A DNA stretch of 64,000 bases from Mesostigma viride. Lineage: Eukaryota; Streptophyta; Mesostigmatophyceae; Mesostigmatales; Mesostigmataceae. The DNA lies in NCBI GenBank assembly GCA_009746045.1, contig RPFO01001065.1:1-64000 (forward strand). The letters are read 5' to 3'. Numbering within the stretch: the stretch's first letter is position 1; each line of letters starts with the position of its first letter. A program made the translations under genes and the position numbers. The notes below the pieces were generated by a model that made no database searches, had not been told where the DNA came from, and was given only the letters and a program-made list of their open reading frames with translations. Positions 11,201-22,390 of the stretch are shown piece after piece.

Positions 11201-14200
11201 TGGTCCGACCGCTGCGCTGGTGAGGAAGTGTGGTGGTCCGACCGCTGCGCTGGTGGGGAAGTGTGGTGGTCCGACCGCTGCGCTGGTGGGGAAGTATGGT
11301 GGTCCGCTGCGCTGGTGGGGCAGTATGGTGGTCCGACCGCTGCGCTGGTGGGGAAGTGTGGTGGTCCGACCGCTGCGCTGGTTGGGCAGTATGGTGGTCC
11401 GACCGCTGTGCTGGTGGGGAAGTGTGGTGGTCCGACCGCTGCGCTGGTTGGGCAGTATGGTGGTCCGACCGCTGTGCTGGTGGGGAAGTGTGGTGGTCCG
11501 ACCGCTGCGCTGGTGGGGAAGTGTGGTGGTCCGACCGCTGCGCTGGTGGGGCAGTATGGTGGTCCGACCGCTGCGCTGGTGGGGAAGTGTGGTGGTCCGA
11601 CCGCTGCGCTGGTGGGGAAGTGTGGTGGTCCGGCCGCTGCGCTGGTGGGGAAGTGTGGTGGTCCGACCGCTGCGTTGGTGGGGAAGTGTGGTGGTCCGAC
11701 CGCTGCGCTGGTGGGGAAGTGTGGTGGTCCGACCGCTGCGCTGGTGGGAAGTATGGTGGTCCGCTGCGCTGGTGGGGCAGTATGGTGGTCCGACCGCTGC
11801 GCTGGTGGGGAAGTGTGGTGGTCCGACCGCTGCGCTGGTTGGGCAGTATGGTGGTCCGACCGCTGTGCTGGTGGGGAAGTGTGGTGGTCCGACCGCTGCG
11901 CTGGTTGGGCAGTATGGTGGTCCGACCGCTGTGCTGGTGGGGAAGTGTGGTGGTCCGACCGCTGCGCTGGTGGGGAAGTGTGGTGGTCCGACCGCTGCGC
12001 TGGTGGGGCAGTATGGTGGTCCGACCGCTGCGCTGGTGGGGAAGTGTGGTGGTCCGACCGCTGCGCTGGTGGGGAAGTGTGGTGGTCCGACCGCTGCGCT
12101 GGTGGGGAAGTGTGGTGGTCCGACCGCTGCGTTGGTGGGGAAGTGTGGTGGTCCGACCGCTGTGCTGGTGGGGAAGTGTGGTGGTCCGACCGCTGCGCTG
12201 GTGGGGAAGTGTGGTGGTCCGACCGCTGCGCTGGTGGGGAAGTATGGTGGTCAGGTTCTGAGAATGGTAATTTTGACGGAGCTGCCAGAGCCGTCTTATG
12301 GCAGGGGTGCTGGAATGCCCATGTTTACTTGCATGGGAGACGCATGGCGGTGATTATAACCTCCAAAGACTTGTTCTGGTTTAGGCGAGGGCAGGCAAGA
12401 CAAGCTGGAGAATGTCTGCCCTGGCCACACTGTACTCTCCGTGCATGGCTCGCTGCCTGTCTGCCGCGGTCGTCTGTGAAGCTATGTAGCTTATGGGCCA
12501 GATTGTTCTGAACGACCTGAACGCTACCTCCACTGCACACACTGTGATGCGAGACACGGCTCTCGTCAAGCTTCAGGCATGCTCCATTAGGATGCTCTGC
12601 GTGCACCGTGTGCTCAGGGCGCAGTGCCACATGTCGCGTGCAAGTGGGTTTCATTGTTCTCGGCTCTGTTCCCAACCCAGCCGTCGTTTGTTCCCCTGCT
12701 GTCCATTGCCATGGCTCTGCCACGTGGCGTGCTTTCCTGGTCGGCTCGTGGCACAACCCCTGGCCCCATGCGTGGTGCCATGCCCTGCACCTGCAGGCGC
12801 TGCAAGCAAGGGCGGAGCAGCTGGAGGCCCGGCTGTTGGTGCGTGACCTGCAGCAGCAGATACGCGACGGAGGCAACGACATGGCGCCGCGGCTCCCCCC
12901 CAAGGGGCGGGGGGGACCCTCGGCGGCGGGGGCTGCCCCACGGCGGTCCAGGGTACAGTCACTGGGTGGTGCACCCGGGTCTGCCAGCACTGCCAAGCCG
13001 GGCAGGAAATCCCTTAGCAGGGATGCCAGCGGGCAGCAGAAGAGTGGTGGGCCTGTCATTACAGGGATGCTGTCACTTGAAGACCTCAAAGGTGTGCTAT
13101 TGGGAGCAGGGAGCAGCAGAGGGGCGAGCGCACCTGCGTTGCCAACCCCCAACAGCGCACGGCTTGCTTCCCGGCATGGCATGCCCGACGGTACTTTGAG
13201 CGCAAGCCTCCCGGCCGGCGCGCGGCGCCCCACCAGCGCCATTGAGGACTTGTCGTCGACGCGGAGCCTGCGCATCAGGTGAGCCCTGGACGGCGATTTG
13301 TGCCCCCCTTTCCTTTGTGCCCCGCGGCGATTTGTGCCCCCCTTTCCTTTGTGCCCCGCGGCAGTTTGTGCCCCCCTTTCCTTTGTGCCCCCCTTCCCTT
13401 TGTGCCCCCCTTTCCTTTGTGCCCCCTTTCCTTTGTGCCCCCCTTTCCTTTGTGCCCCCCTTTCCTTTGTGCCCCCCTTTCCTTTGTGCCCCCTTTCCTT
13501 TGTGCCCCCCTTCCCTTTGTGCCCCCCTTTCCTTTGTGCCCCCTTTCCTTTGTGCCCCCCTTTCCTTTGTGCCCCGCTTTCCTTTGTGCCCCCCTTTCCT
13601 TTGTGCCCCCTTTCCTTTGTGCCCCCTTTCCTTTGTGCCCCCCTTTCCTTTGTGCCCCCTTTCCTTTGTGCCCCCCTTTCCTTTGTGCCCCCCTTTCCTT
13701 TGTGCCCCCCTTTCCTTTGTGCCCCCTTTCCTTTGTTCCCCCTTTCCTTTGTGCCCCCCTTTCCTTTGTGCCCCCTTTCCTTTGTGCCCCCCTTTCCTTT
13801 GTTCCCCCCTTTCCTTTGTGCCCCCCTTTCCTTTGTGCCCCCTTTCCTTTGTGCCCCCCTTTCCTTTGTGCCCCCTTTCCTTTGTGCCCCCCTTTCCTTT
13901 GTTCCCCCCTTTCCTTTGTGCCCCCCTTTCCTTTGTGCCCCCCTTCCCTTTGTGCCCCCCTTTCCTTTGTGCCCCCTTTCCTTTGTGCCCCCTTCCCTTT
14001 GTGCCCCCCTTCCCTTTGTGCCCCCCTTTCCTTTGTGCCCCCTTTCCTTTGTGCCCCCCTTTCCTTTGTGCCCCCCTTTCCTTTGTGCCCCCCTTCCCTT
14101 TGTGCCCCCCTTTCCTTTGTGCCCCCCTTTCCTTTGTTCCCCCCTTTCCTTTGTGCCCCCCTTTCCTTTGTGCCCCCTTTCCTTTGTGCCCCCCTTTCCT

Positions 14201-17200
14201 TTGTGCCCCCTTTCCTTTGTGCCCCCCTTTCCTTTGTGCCCCCCTTCCCTTTGTGCCCCCTTCCCTTTGTGCCCCCCTTTCCTTTGTGCCCCCCTTTCCT
14301 TTGTGCCCCCTTTCCTTTGTGCCCCCTTCCCTTTGTGCCCCCTTCCCTTTGTGCCCCCCTTTCCTTTGTGCCCCCCTTTCCTTTGTGCCCCCCTTTCCTT
14401 TGTGCCCCCTTTCCTTTGTGCCCCCTTTCCTTTGTGCCCCCTTTCCTTGTGCCCCCCTTTCCTTTGTGCCCCGCGGCAGTTTGTGCCCCCCTTTCCTTTG
14501 TGCCCCCCTTTCCTTTGTGCCCCCTTCCCTTTGTGCCCCCTTCCCTTTGTGCCCGCTTTCCTTTGTGCCCCCCTTTCCTTTGTGCCCCCCTTCCCTTTGT
14601 GCCCCCTTCCCTTTGTGCCCCCCTTCCCTTTGTGCCCCCCTTTCCTTTGTGCCCCCCTTTCCTTTGTGCCCCCCTTCCCTTTGTGCCCCCCTTCCCTTTG
14701 TGCCCCCCTTTCCTTTGTGCCCCCCTTTCCTTTGTGCCCCCCTTTCCTTTGTGCCCCCCTTTCCTTTGTGCCCCCTTTCCTTTGTTCCCCTCTTTCCTTT
14801 GTTCCCCCTTTCCTTTGTTCCCCCCTTTCCTTTGTGCCCCCCTTTCCTTTGTGCCCCCTTCCCTTTGTGCCCCCCTTTCCTTTGTGCCCCCTTTCCTTTG
14901 TGCCCCCCTTCCCTTTGTGCCCCCTTTCCTTTGTGCCCCCCTTTCCTTTGTGCCCCCCTTTCCTTTGTGCCCCCCTTCCCTTTGTGCCCCCCTTCCCTTT
15001 GTGCCCCCTTTCCTTTGTGCCCCCTTTCCTTTGTGCCCCCTTTCCTTTGTGCCCCCCTTTCCTTTGTGCCCCCCTTCCCTTTGTGCCCCCTTTCCTTTGT
15101 GCCCCCCTTTCCTTTGTGCCCCCTTTCCTTTGTGCCCCCCTTCCCTTTGTGCCCCCCTTCCCTTTGTGCCCCCTTTCCTTTGTGCCCCCTTTCCTTTGTG
15201 CCCCCTTTCCTTTGTGCCCCCCTTTCCTTTGTGCCCCCCTTTCCTTTGTGCCCCCCTTCCCTTTGTGCCCCCTTTCCTTTGTGCCCCCCTTTCCTTTGTG
15301 CCCCCCTTTCCTTTGTGCCCCCTTTCCTTTGTGCCCCCTTTCCTTTGTGCCCCCCTTTCCTTTGTGCCCCCCTTTCCTTTGTGCCCCGCTTTCCTTTGTG
15401 CCCCCCTTTCCTTTGTGCCCCCCTTTCCTTTGTGCCCCCTTTCCTTTGTGCCCCCCTTTCCTTTGTGCCCCCCTTTCCTTTGTGCCCCCCTTTCCTTTGT
15501 GCCCCCCTTTCCTTTGTGCCCCCCTTTCCTTTGTGCCCCCTTTCCTTTGTGCCCCCTTTCCTTTGTGCCCCCCTTTCCTTTGTGCCCCCTTTCCTTTGTT
15601 CCCCCTTTCCTTTGTGCCCCCCTTTCCTTTGTGCCCCCCTTCCCTTTGTGCCCCCCTTTCCTTTGTGCCCCCCTTTCCTTTGTGCCCCCCTTCCCTTTGT
15701 GCCCCCCTTCCCTTTGTGCCCCCTTTCCTTTGTGCCCCCCTTTCCTTTGTGCCCCCTTTCCTTTGTGCCCCCCTTTCCTTTGTGCCCCCCTTCCTTTGTG
15801 CCCCCCTTTCCTTTGTGCCCCCGTTTCCTTTGTGCCCCCCTTTCCTTTGTGCCCCCTTTCCTTTGTGCCCCCCTTTCCTTTGTGCCCCCTTTCCTTTGTG
15901 CCCCCCTTTCCTTTGTGCCCCCCTTTCCTTTGTGCCCCCCTTCCCTTTGTGCCCCCCTTCCCTTTGTGCCCCCCTTTCCTTTGTGCCCCCCTTTCCTTTG
16001 TGCCCCCCTTTCCTTTGTGCCCCCCTTCCCTTTGTGCCCCCCTTTCCTTTGTGCCCCCCTTTCCTTTGTGCCCCCCTTTCCTTTGTGCCCCCCTTTCCTT
16101 TGTGCCCCCCTTCCCTTTGTGCCCCCCTTTCCTTTGTGCCCCCCTTCCTTTGTGCCCCCCTTTCCTTTGTGCCCCCTTCCCTTTGTGCCCCCTTCCCTTT
16201 GTGCCCCCTTTCCTTTGTGCCCCCCTTTCCTTTGTGCCCCCTTTCCTTTGTGCCCCCCTTTCCTTTGTGCCCCCCTTTCCTTTGTGCCCCCCTTCCCTTT
16301 GTGCCCCCTTTCCTTTGTGCCCCCTTTCCTTTGTGCCCCCTTTCCTTTGTGCCCCCCTTTCCTTTGTGCCCCCCTTTCCTTTGTGCCCCCTTTCCTTTGT
16401 GCCCCCTTTCCTTTGTGCCCCGCTTTCCTTTGTGCCCCCCTTTCCTTTGTGCCCCCCTTTCCTTTGTGCCCCCCTTCCCTTTGTGCCCCCCTTCCCTTTG
16501 TGCCCCCCTTTCCTTTGTGCCCCCTTCCCTTTGTGCCCCCCTTTCCTTTGTGCCCCCCTTTCCTTTGTGCCCCCCTTTCCTTTGTGCCCCCCTTTCCTTT
16601 GTGCCCCCCTTTCCTTTGTGCCCCCCTTTCCTTTGTGCCCCCCTTTCCTTTGTGCCCCCCTTCCCTTTGTGCCCCCCTTTCCTTTGTGCCCCCCTTTCCT
16701 TTGTGCCCCCCTTTCCTTTGTGCCCCCTTTCCTTTGTGCCCCCTTTCCTTTGTGCCCCCCTTCCCTTTGTGCCCCCCTTTCCTTTGTGCCCCCCTTTCCT
16801 TTGTGCCCCCCTTTCCTTTGTGCCCCCTTTCCTTTGTGCCCCCCTTTCCTTTGTGCCCCCCTTTCCTTTGTGCCCCCCTTCCCTTTGTGCCCCCCTTTCC
16901 TTTGTGCCCCCCTTCCCTTTGTGCCCCCCTTCCCTTTGTGCCCCCTTTCCTTTGTGCCCCCCTTTCCTTTGTGCCCCCCTTTCCTTTGTGCCCCCCTTTC
17001 CTTTGTGCCCCCCTTTCCTTTGTGCCCCCCTTTCCTTTGTGCCCCCCTTTCCTTTGTGCCCCCTTTCCTTTGTGCCCCCTTCCCTTTGTGCCCCCCTTTC
17101 CTTTGTGCCCCCTTTCCTTTGTGCCCCCTTTCCTTTGTGCCCCCCTTTCCTTTGTGCCCCCTTTCCTTTGTGCCCCCTTCCCTTTGTGCCCCCTTTCCTT

Positions 17201-18121
17201 TGTGCCCCCCTTCCCTTTGTGCCCCCCTTTCCTTTGTGCCCCCCTTTCCTTTGTGCCCCCCTTTCCTTTGTGCCCCCCTTTCCTTTGTGCCCCCCTTCCC
17301 TTTGTGCCCCCCTTTCCTTTGTGCCCCCCTTTCCTTTGTGCCCCCTTTCCTTTGTGCCCCCCTTTCCTTTGTGCCCCCCTTTCCTTTGTGCCCCCTTTCC
17401 TTTGTGCCCCCCTTCCCTTTGTGCCCCCTTCCCTTTGTGCCCCCCTTTCCTTTGTGCCCCCCTTTCCTTTGTGCCCCCCTTTCCTTTGTGCCCCCCTTTC
17501 CTTTGTGCCCCCCTTTCCTTTGTGCCCCCCTTCCCTTTGTGCCCCCTTCCCTTTGTGCCCCCCTTTCCTTTGTGCCCCCCTTCCCTTTGTGCCCCCCTTT
17601 CCTTTGTGCCCCCTTTCCTTTGTGCCCCCCTTTCCTTTGTGCCCCCCTTTCCTTTGTGCCCCGCGGCAGTTTGTGCCACCTTCCCTTTGTGCCCACGTTC
17701 TCTCCGCGATGGTGGCTGCGACCGCTTCCCTGTGTGTTGTTCGCGGCGTACGACGCACCATCGTGGGAATGGATGCGAGCGTCCTTCACTTACCTGGGCA
17801 TGGAGATGATTCATGACGGAGCTGCAAGCCAAGCCGATCCACCGGACAAATGGATGCTGTGGTGGAGTATGGCACAGCAACCTGGAATACCATCGGTGAA
17901 GCAGGCCCAGTGTGCCGTCTCTGTGGATATGTGTGTCTTCTTTGCTGCGCTTTGCGTCTGCAGCACGACGGGGAAGCTTCTGGGCTCTTCATACAGCCTG
18001 CCAGCCATGGAGGTTGTGTCTACAGAAAGGACGCCCCTTGCTGTCACCAGCGAGGCGCCAGGACGTGATGGTACCGTGCACGCCACGAGCACCCATCCTC
18101 AAGGGGCACCAGCGCCTGGCG
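8279..18121 (+). CDS. Coiled-coil protein gene, discontinuous exons (partial)
   Basis: Inferred multi-exon host gene. Exons: 8,279-8,383 (35 codons), 9,459-9,617 (53), 10,239-10,301 (21), 12,797-13,278 (160 codons plus 2 nt) and 17,964-18,121. Each is bounded by AG before and GT after, except exon 3, followed by GC. Junctions 1-4 are phase 0; exon 4 ends in phase 2 and exon 5 supplies the missing base, giving Ser. Exons 1, 3 and the start of 4 read as heptad-like helices rich in Glu, Leu, Arg and Gln (for example NEELRRSVRSVADQNEELAA). The rest of exon 4 and exon 5 is Ser/Pro/Gly/Ala-rich and probably disordered. No enzymatic motif is visible; a cytoskeletal or scaffold role would be a guess. 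Upstream exons are missing, since the first one begins inside a coil, and further small exons may have been overlooked. Alternative: the protein ends at the TGA overlapping the exon-4 donor. Confidence 0.55.
8384..8460 (+). repeat. G-rich tract at intron start
   Basis: Immediately after the exon-1 donor lies a run of GGGGAGG-type sequence with G tracts of up to ten bases, suggestive of G-quadruplex potential in the pre-mRNA. No coding content. Confidence 0.7.
8908..9015. repeat. 17-bp short tandem repeat
   Basis: About six imperfect copies of a 17-bp unit built on CATCGCTGCTTCAAAC, inside the intron between exons 1 and 2 of the coiled-coil gene. Confidence 0.85.
10112..10220. repeat. 26-bp tandem repeat next to an exon
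   Basis: Four copies of a 26-bp pyrimidine-rich unit (TTTTATTTGCCGTCATGCAT followed by a run of C). It ends 18 bases before the exon starting at 10,239, so it forms the polypyrimidine tract of that acceptor. Confidence 0.85.
10852..12252. repeat. 33-bp minisatellite with higher-order structure
   Basis: About 42 units of 33 bp, with core GTGTGGTGGTCCGACCGCTG. Variants (GTG/TATG, GGGAAG/GGGCAG, GGTGGG/GGTTGG) recur in the same order in three blocks beginning near 10,865, 11,290 and 11,750, a higher-order repeat of about 13-14 units. All three plus frames stay open, giving spurious long ORFs. It lies in the intron between exons 3 and 4 of the coiled-coil gene. Confidence 0.95.
13292..17694. repeat. 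16/17-bp pyrimidine-rich minisatellite, 4.4 kb
   Basis: Roughly 265 units of the form GTGCCCCC(C)TTTCCTTT, alternating irregularly between 16 and 17 bp because of one C. Variants include TTCCC for TTTCC, GTTC for GTGC and a few CCGC. Odd units with CCGCGGCAGTTTGTG sit at both borders and once inside near 14,470. The plus strand is almost pure pyrimidine apart from GTG; the minus strand carries regular G5-6 tracts. No frame contains a stop over most of its length, which creates very long artefactual ORFs on both strands. It fills most of the intron between 13,279 and 17,963. Confidence 0.95.
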
Positions 18122-18438
18122 GTAAGCAGCCACTGTGTTGTGGGTTTAAGAGCTGTATGGACACAGTCTGCACCTCACTATGACAGTGGCTGAAAGACGC
18201 TTATATAGGTGTTCTTACAAATCCCCAAATGTGCTTCAAGGTAAAAATGCCAAATTCAAAAGAGCTTCAACAGTTACAACACTTTCTCTAAGGCATTCGG
18301 TGGCGAACTACTCAAAAGTAACATTTATTACTTTTTATCTGTTAAGTTTCGAGTTTAAATTTTATGTCAAGCTTAGTCCGGGGTTTTTTCACCTTAAGGG
18401 GGGTCATTTGTACAGTGCTTTTTTACTTCTGTTGTCAG

Positions 18439-18452
18439 CCACTGCGGCATAA
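18439..18452 (+). CDS. Alternative terminal micro-exon (weak)
   Basis: A TTCTGTTGTCAG acceptor is followed by CCACTGCGGCATAA. Joined to the phase-1 end of the exon at 18,121 it would add Ala-Thr-Ala-Ala and a stop. This competes with the better-looking exon at 23,636. Support is splice signal and phase only. Confidence 0.15.
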
Positions 18453-20215
18453 GAAGAAAAGCCCTGGTCCAGGACATGAGCCCTTTCTACGTGAGTCGAC
18501 TCGGTACTCTGGTAGAAACCATGTCGCATGCATGCATCTGCCATGATGCTTTGCTGCGCTCAAAGCTTTCCTGTAGTGACTCCACAGGCACTGGACTTTG
18601 CGCTCGTTTATGGATTCCGGGGGCATGCTTGTCTCCATTACGTTCAAGTTGATTGGGGATGGCAGGCGCAGCAATCGACGTGCCGTCACGAATGCTGAAG
18701 CCTTGTAAACCCTTGGCGGTATCTTCATTGGTAGCTTGTCTTTAAGCTTCCATTCTAGAATTGCTGGCTAGGCTTATCCGGATGTATGCCGTGCCCAGAA
18801 AAGATCAAGGCCGAAAGAGCATTAAGTTTCTTTAATTGTGTCCACTGGAGACACTGGAGCGGACTGCTAGGGATATTTTTGTAAGTATGCTGGTATCTAG
18901 CCTAATATCTTTTTCTGACCCACCCTTGGAACCAAGCATGCTTTTATGTTGAATAACGTTGGGGTAATGTGGTTGGTCACATATCTATGCCCCATGGGTG
19001 CTATGAATAGCAGCACCCCCACAGGGGTACTGTGCACAGTCCAGTTGAGACCTACACCATGCATTGGTCTTGCCCTTGGCCTTGTCAGGGGACTTAATAA
19101 AAGCACAGGCATGCCATAAATGTATTCACAGTAAGACAAGCCACAGAACTGCATAGGCTAGGTAGCATGGCGCCCAAAGTAGCTCAGACCGTGACAACGG
19201 TTGGCGTTATTTTGGGATAGTTTGCTAGCACTTCTATAAAGGTTTTCAAGTCCAACGTGGCACACAACGTCATAGGTGGCCACGTGTGCGTTCCCCAACA
19301 AATGTCCAGCTTTAAAGGCACCCCATCATGCTACACAACAAGTGTAAAATTCATGCCAAAGCTTAAATGCCAGCATAGAACTTTGTTCACATGGAGACAT
19401 ATGACCAAAGCATCCAATAAATTATAAAGCAACTCCAATGTTTGGCAACAATTTTTAGAAGAAAAAGGAATCAAGTTGGTTATGCCTACATGCTGCAAGC
19501 AGGCCCTGGGCAGCTCCGTGTCTCCCGCAGGCATGACGAACGCACAAGAAGAAGTTGGACTTTGGCCAGCAAACCAAGAAGCCATGCCTAGAGCTGGCCA
19601 GAAAGCCACTCGTCTCAATTTGTTTGAGCAAAGAAAAGCATCGTGTTATCTGGATTGCCATATATACAGACAATAGCAAGCGCTACGGTGGCTTGATTGA
19701 AGCCTCAGCTAATAGCCACCAAATGTGGTCCAGAATCTACATGACATAGTGGAATTCCTCAGCCATCACAAGCGAGTGCATGTCAGCAGTGAAGCAACAA
19801 AACGACAAGCGCAAACCCTTGATTACAAGTCAAAGATTAGTTTCTACACAGTACAACAACTTCATATCGTAAAACTCGCTAACAGCCTAAGACGTACCAG
19901 TTCAAAACTGCAGATTACCTTCTTTGCGGGGCGAGCCCTCCCACTTGACGGACATAGCTTCGGCCCTTTCCTGGCCATCATCGCTAATGAAACATGCCTG
20001 GAATAACGTAGCAAATCTACCCGCGCGCAAAATTATGTTGACATTTCCCGCCAAGCAACAGGTAGCACACGCACTGTCGCTGCTTGGCCGCTGCAACAGG
20101 TAGCAACAGGTAGCAACAGGTAGCCGCCTGGCCGCTGAAAGGTTTTGCTGCACCGAACAGAATCTCGAGACACATTTGTGCACGTGCAAGTGATGCCTGG
20201 CCAGGAAAATAACCT
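18453..20215. other. Anonymous region, nothing firm
   Basis: AT-richer than the flanks, with many stops in all frames. A minus-strand reading of about 97 codons (18,435-18,728) has a fairly protein-like stretch (MKIPPRVYKASAFVTARRLL) but matches nothing I recognise. TGTAA, the green-algal polyadenylation signal, occurs near 18,704 and 18,888, which alone is weak evidence. Probably intron or intergenic. Confidence 0.4.
20093..20124. repeat. 10-bp triplet repeat
   Basis: Three perfect copies of CAACAGGTAG, with a related single copy about 40 bases upstream. Confidence 0.85.
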
Positions 20216-20770
20216 ATACATTTCTTGTTTTTGGTCCATTGGAGTTCCTTCCCACCAAGAGAAACATTTATTTTACATTTTTGTGTGCTAGGCTTTATAC
20301 GGACAGCCTATACCACACCTTCAAACTCAGTGCACATCATTATCAAGTTGGTTATTGTAGCACCATGCTGGGGGCCCAGCATACTCGAACACAAGGTGTT
20401 GCCCCTCTTAGCAGCGTGGGTGGGTGGGTGGGAGCTGAAAAGAGGCCTCCCTACGTCCCCTACACCACTCTAAGTACTGACTATCATTCACATTGCGCCA
20501 CGCAGGCCTGCCGGCTGGCGCAGGTACAAGGTGTACTGACTGCCAATCACAGTTGCGCCACGCCTGGCGGCTGGCGTAGGTACTAAGGTCTAGTGACGTA
20601 CGTTAGAAGCTACCTAGGCCTGCACTCCGGAACCACACTCAGCCTAGGCACAAAAAGGGCCGGCCGGTGCAGTACCCTCGTGACAAGCGCTAGTCTTACG
20701 CTACCTACGGCAGGTCGGTCCCCTTTGAGCCCGTCCACGCGTCATATATAAAATGAGCGAAGCTCAGCAA
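20216..20770. repeat. Tandem duplication, copy 1 (short)
   Basis: Consists of block A (20,216-20,405, 190 bp), a 27-bp G/T-rich joint with four TGGG repeats, and block B (20,433-20,770, 338 bp). Both blocks recur almost identically in the next unit, but there they are separated by 1,040 bp. Block B ends exactly where the second block A begins, so the two units are head to tail. This copy probably lost its centre. Confidence 0.85.
20745..20755 (+). promoter_or_regulatory. TATA-like box beside an ATG in block B, copy 1
   Basis: TATATAAAATG: a TATA-like string runs directly into an ATG at 20,753 that opens about 133 codons. A start codon so close to a TATA box cannot lie downstream of the cap that box would set, so the ORF is probably accidental. 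Low support as a real promoter. Confidence 0.2.
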
Positions 20771-22338
20771 ATACATTTCTTGTTTTTGGTCCATTGGAGT
20801 TCCTTCCCACCAAGAGAAACATTTATTTTACATTTTTGTGTGCTAGGCTTTATACGGACAGCCTATACCACACCTTCAAACTCAGTGCACATCATTATCA
20901 AGTTGGTTATTGTAGCACCATGCTGGGGGCCCAGCATACTCGAACACAAGGTGTTGCCCCACACCTCCTTCCTGGCCACCAAGGCTGTCGCCAACCTTGG
21001 TGCCGATTTTCTTTCCGCCCATGGCCCCCCTCCTGCACGCTGCCACGGCTGTACTGCCGCCCCCGTGTGGCCGCTACGGTTTCCCGGCGGACGCAGGGCG
21101 GCACCCATGTCGTTCCCCCCGTTAGGGGGGCGGTTTCCAGCGGCTGCTCATTAGGCCTTACGCCCCCGGACCGTCTCTCACAAGCCCAGGACCCATCACC
21201 AGCCCCACCCCCGAGGCTGGGATTTCCCGGCATTGAAACCTTTGTGGCGATAGGCCCTCTACCCTACCAAGGCCTTGGCTTGGAAACTGCTTAGCCAAGG
21301 CCCTGACCAGGGCTTGTGTTGTTGTAGGAAATTTTTTATGGCATAGATATGCCCCCCTGGCTGAACCGAACTCTTTATCGCTTTTCCTATAATGCATCAT
21401 ACAGGATAAAAACAAGGCGATAAAACAGCAAGAATTTCAGCCCCGCCAGGCGAACATTCTTTGCTGAAAAACTGGGCAATGATGAAGAGCGCGCTCCTCC
21501 CACCAAGATTCGCTCCAGCCCCGCATCCTCCCCGAAACTCCCGTCTGGCCACAGGCCGAAAGATCGGGTCCGCTGTCAGGCTCCTGGCAGTTATGGGCTA
21601 CCCTGGCACCCCGCGCTAGCCATCTCCACGTTTAAGGCAGATTCGCCTCCACCTGTGATTCTTTCCACCGTAGCCGCTGGCCCTGGCCTGTATGGCTCCT
21701 TCCCTGACGTTGTCCGACTAAAATCGCAGCTTCCCCAGTGTCAGGAAGCCGCTTGCCGCACCCAGGGGTAGAGGGGAATCGTCAGTGGGCCCAGCGCCGG
21801 AAATCACACCATTTTACTCAAAACGTAGAGCCCCCCACCCAACAACCATTACCGTGGCCTGTAACGGTGGGTGGCGAACATAAAGAATTTTATTCCAGGC
21901 CTCTCCACGCCCGGAGAGGCCGATAGCATCGTCTTACATTCAGCGCAGCCGCCATAGCGGCCAGCCGACCTTGCCAGCAAATGCTGGGATCAAGTTGCGA
22001 AGCTGAAAAGAGGCCTCCCTACGTCCCCTACACCACTCTAAGTACTGACTATCATTCACATTGCGCCACGCAGGCCTGCCGGCTGGCGCAGGTACAAGGT
22101 GTACTGACTGCCAATCACAGTTGCGCCACGCCTGGCGGCTGGCGTAGGTAACAAGGTCTAGTGACGTACGTTAGAAGCTACCTAGGCCTGCACTCCGGAA
22201 CCACACTCAGCCTAGGCACAAAAAGGGCCGGCCGGTGCAGTACCCTCGTGACAAGCGCTAGTCTTACGCTACCTACGGCAGGTCGGTCCCCTTTGAGCCC
22301 GTCCACGCGTCATATATAAAATGAGCGAAGCTCAGCAA
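20771..22338. repeat. Tandem duplication, copy 2 (1,568 bp, full)
   Basis: Block A (20,771-20,960) and block B (22,001-22,338) flank 1,040 bp of unique, fairly GC-rich sequence. That centre contains a CCAAGGCCTTGG palindrome near 21,267 but no recognisable gene. B differs from its partner by about two bases. The 338-bp direct repeats either side of about 1.2 kb also recall a very small terminal-repeat element, but the duplicated block A and the absence of a convincing primer site or purine tract favour a simple tandem duplication. Confidence 0.8.
22313..22323 (+). promoter_or_regulatory. TATA-like box in block B, copy 2
   Basis: Same TATATAAAATG string as in copy 1, with the ATG at 22,321 opening 97 codons of unrelated downstream sequence. 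Conservation here simply follows from the recent duplication. Confidence 0.2.
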
Positions 22339-22390
22339 TTTTCAGACTCAAGGATCATGCCCACAAAATCTCAGTTCAAAATGTCAGGCC

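Noticed and set aside
10835-12511. ORFs with 11-residue repeats across the 33-bp array
   Set aside because: Three overlapping frames are equally open; a by-product of unit length divisible by three.
12325-18183. ORFs of 1,500-1,850 codons on both strands through the 16/17-bp array (CAPLSFVPPF or KGGHKGKGGT repeats)
   Set aside because: All frames on both strands are open because the unit contains no stop. Flanking splice signals and phase place the array in an intron.
20753-21154. TATA-driven small gene in block B
   Set aside because: The ATG is too close to the TATA-like string, and the two copies of the same start lead into unrelated sequences.
20433-22338. Small LTR-type element with 338-bp terminal repeats
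   Set aside because: No convincing primer-binding site or purine tract, and the neighbouring 190-bp block is duplicated too, which a tandem duplication explains better.
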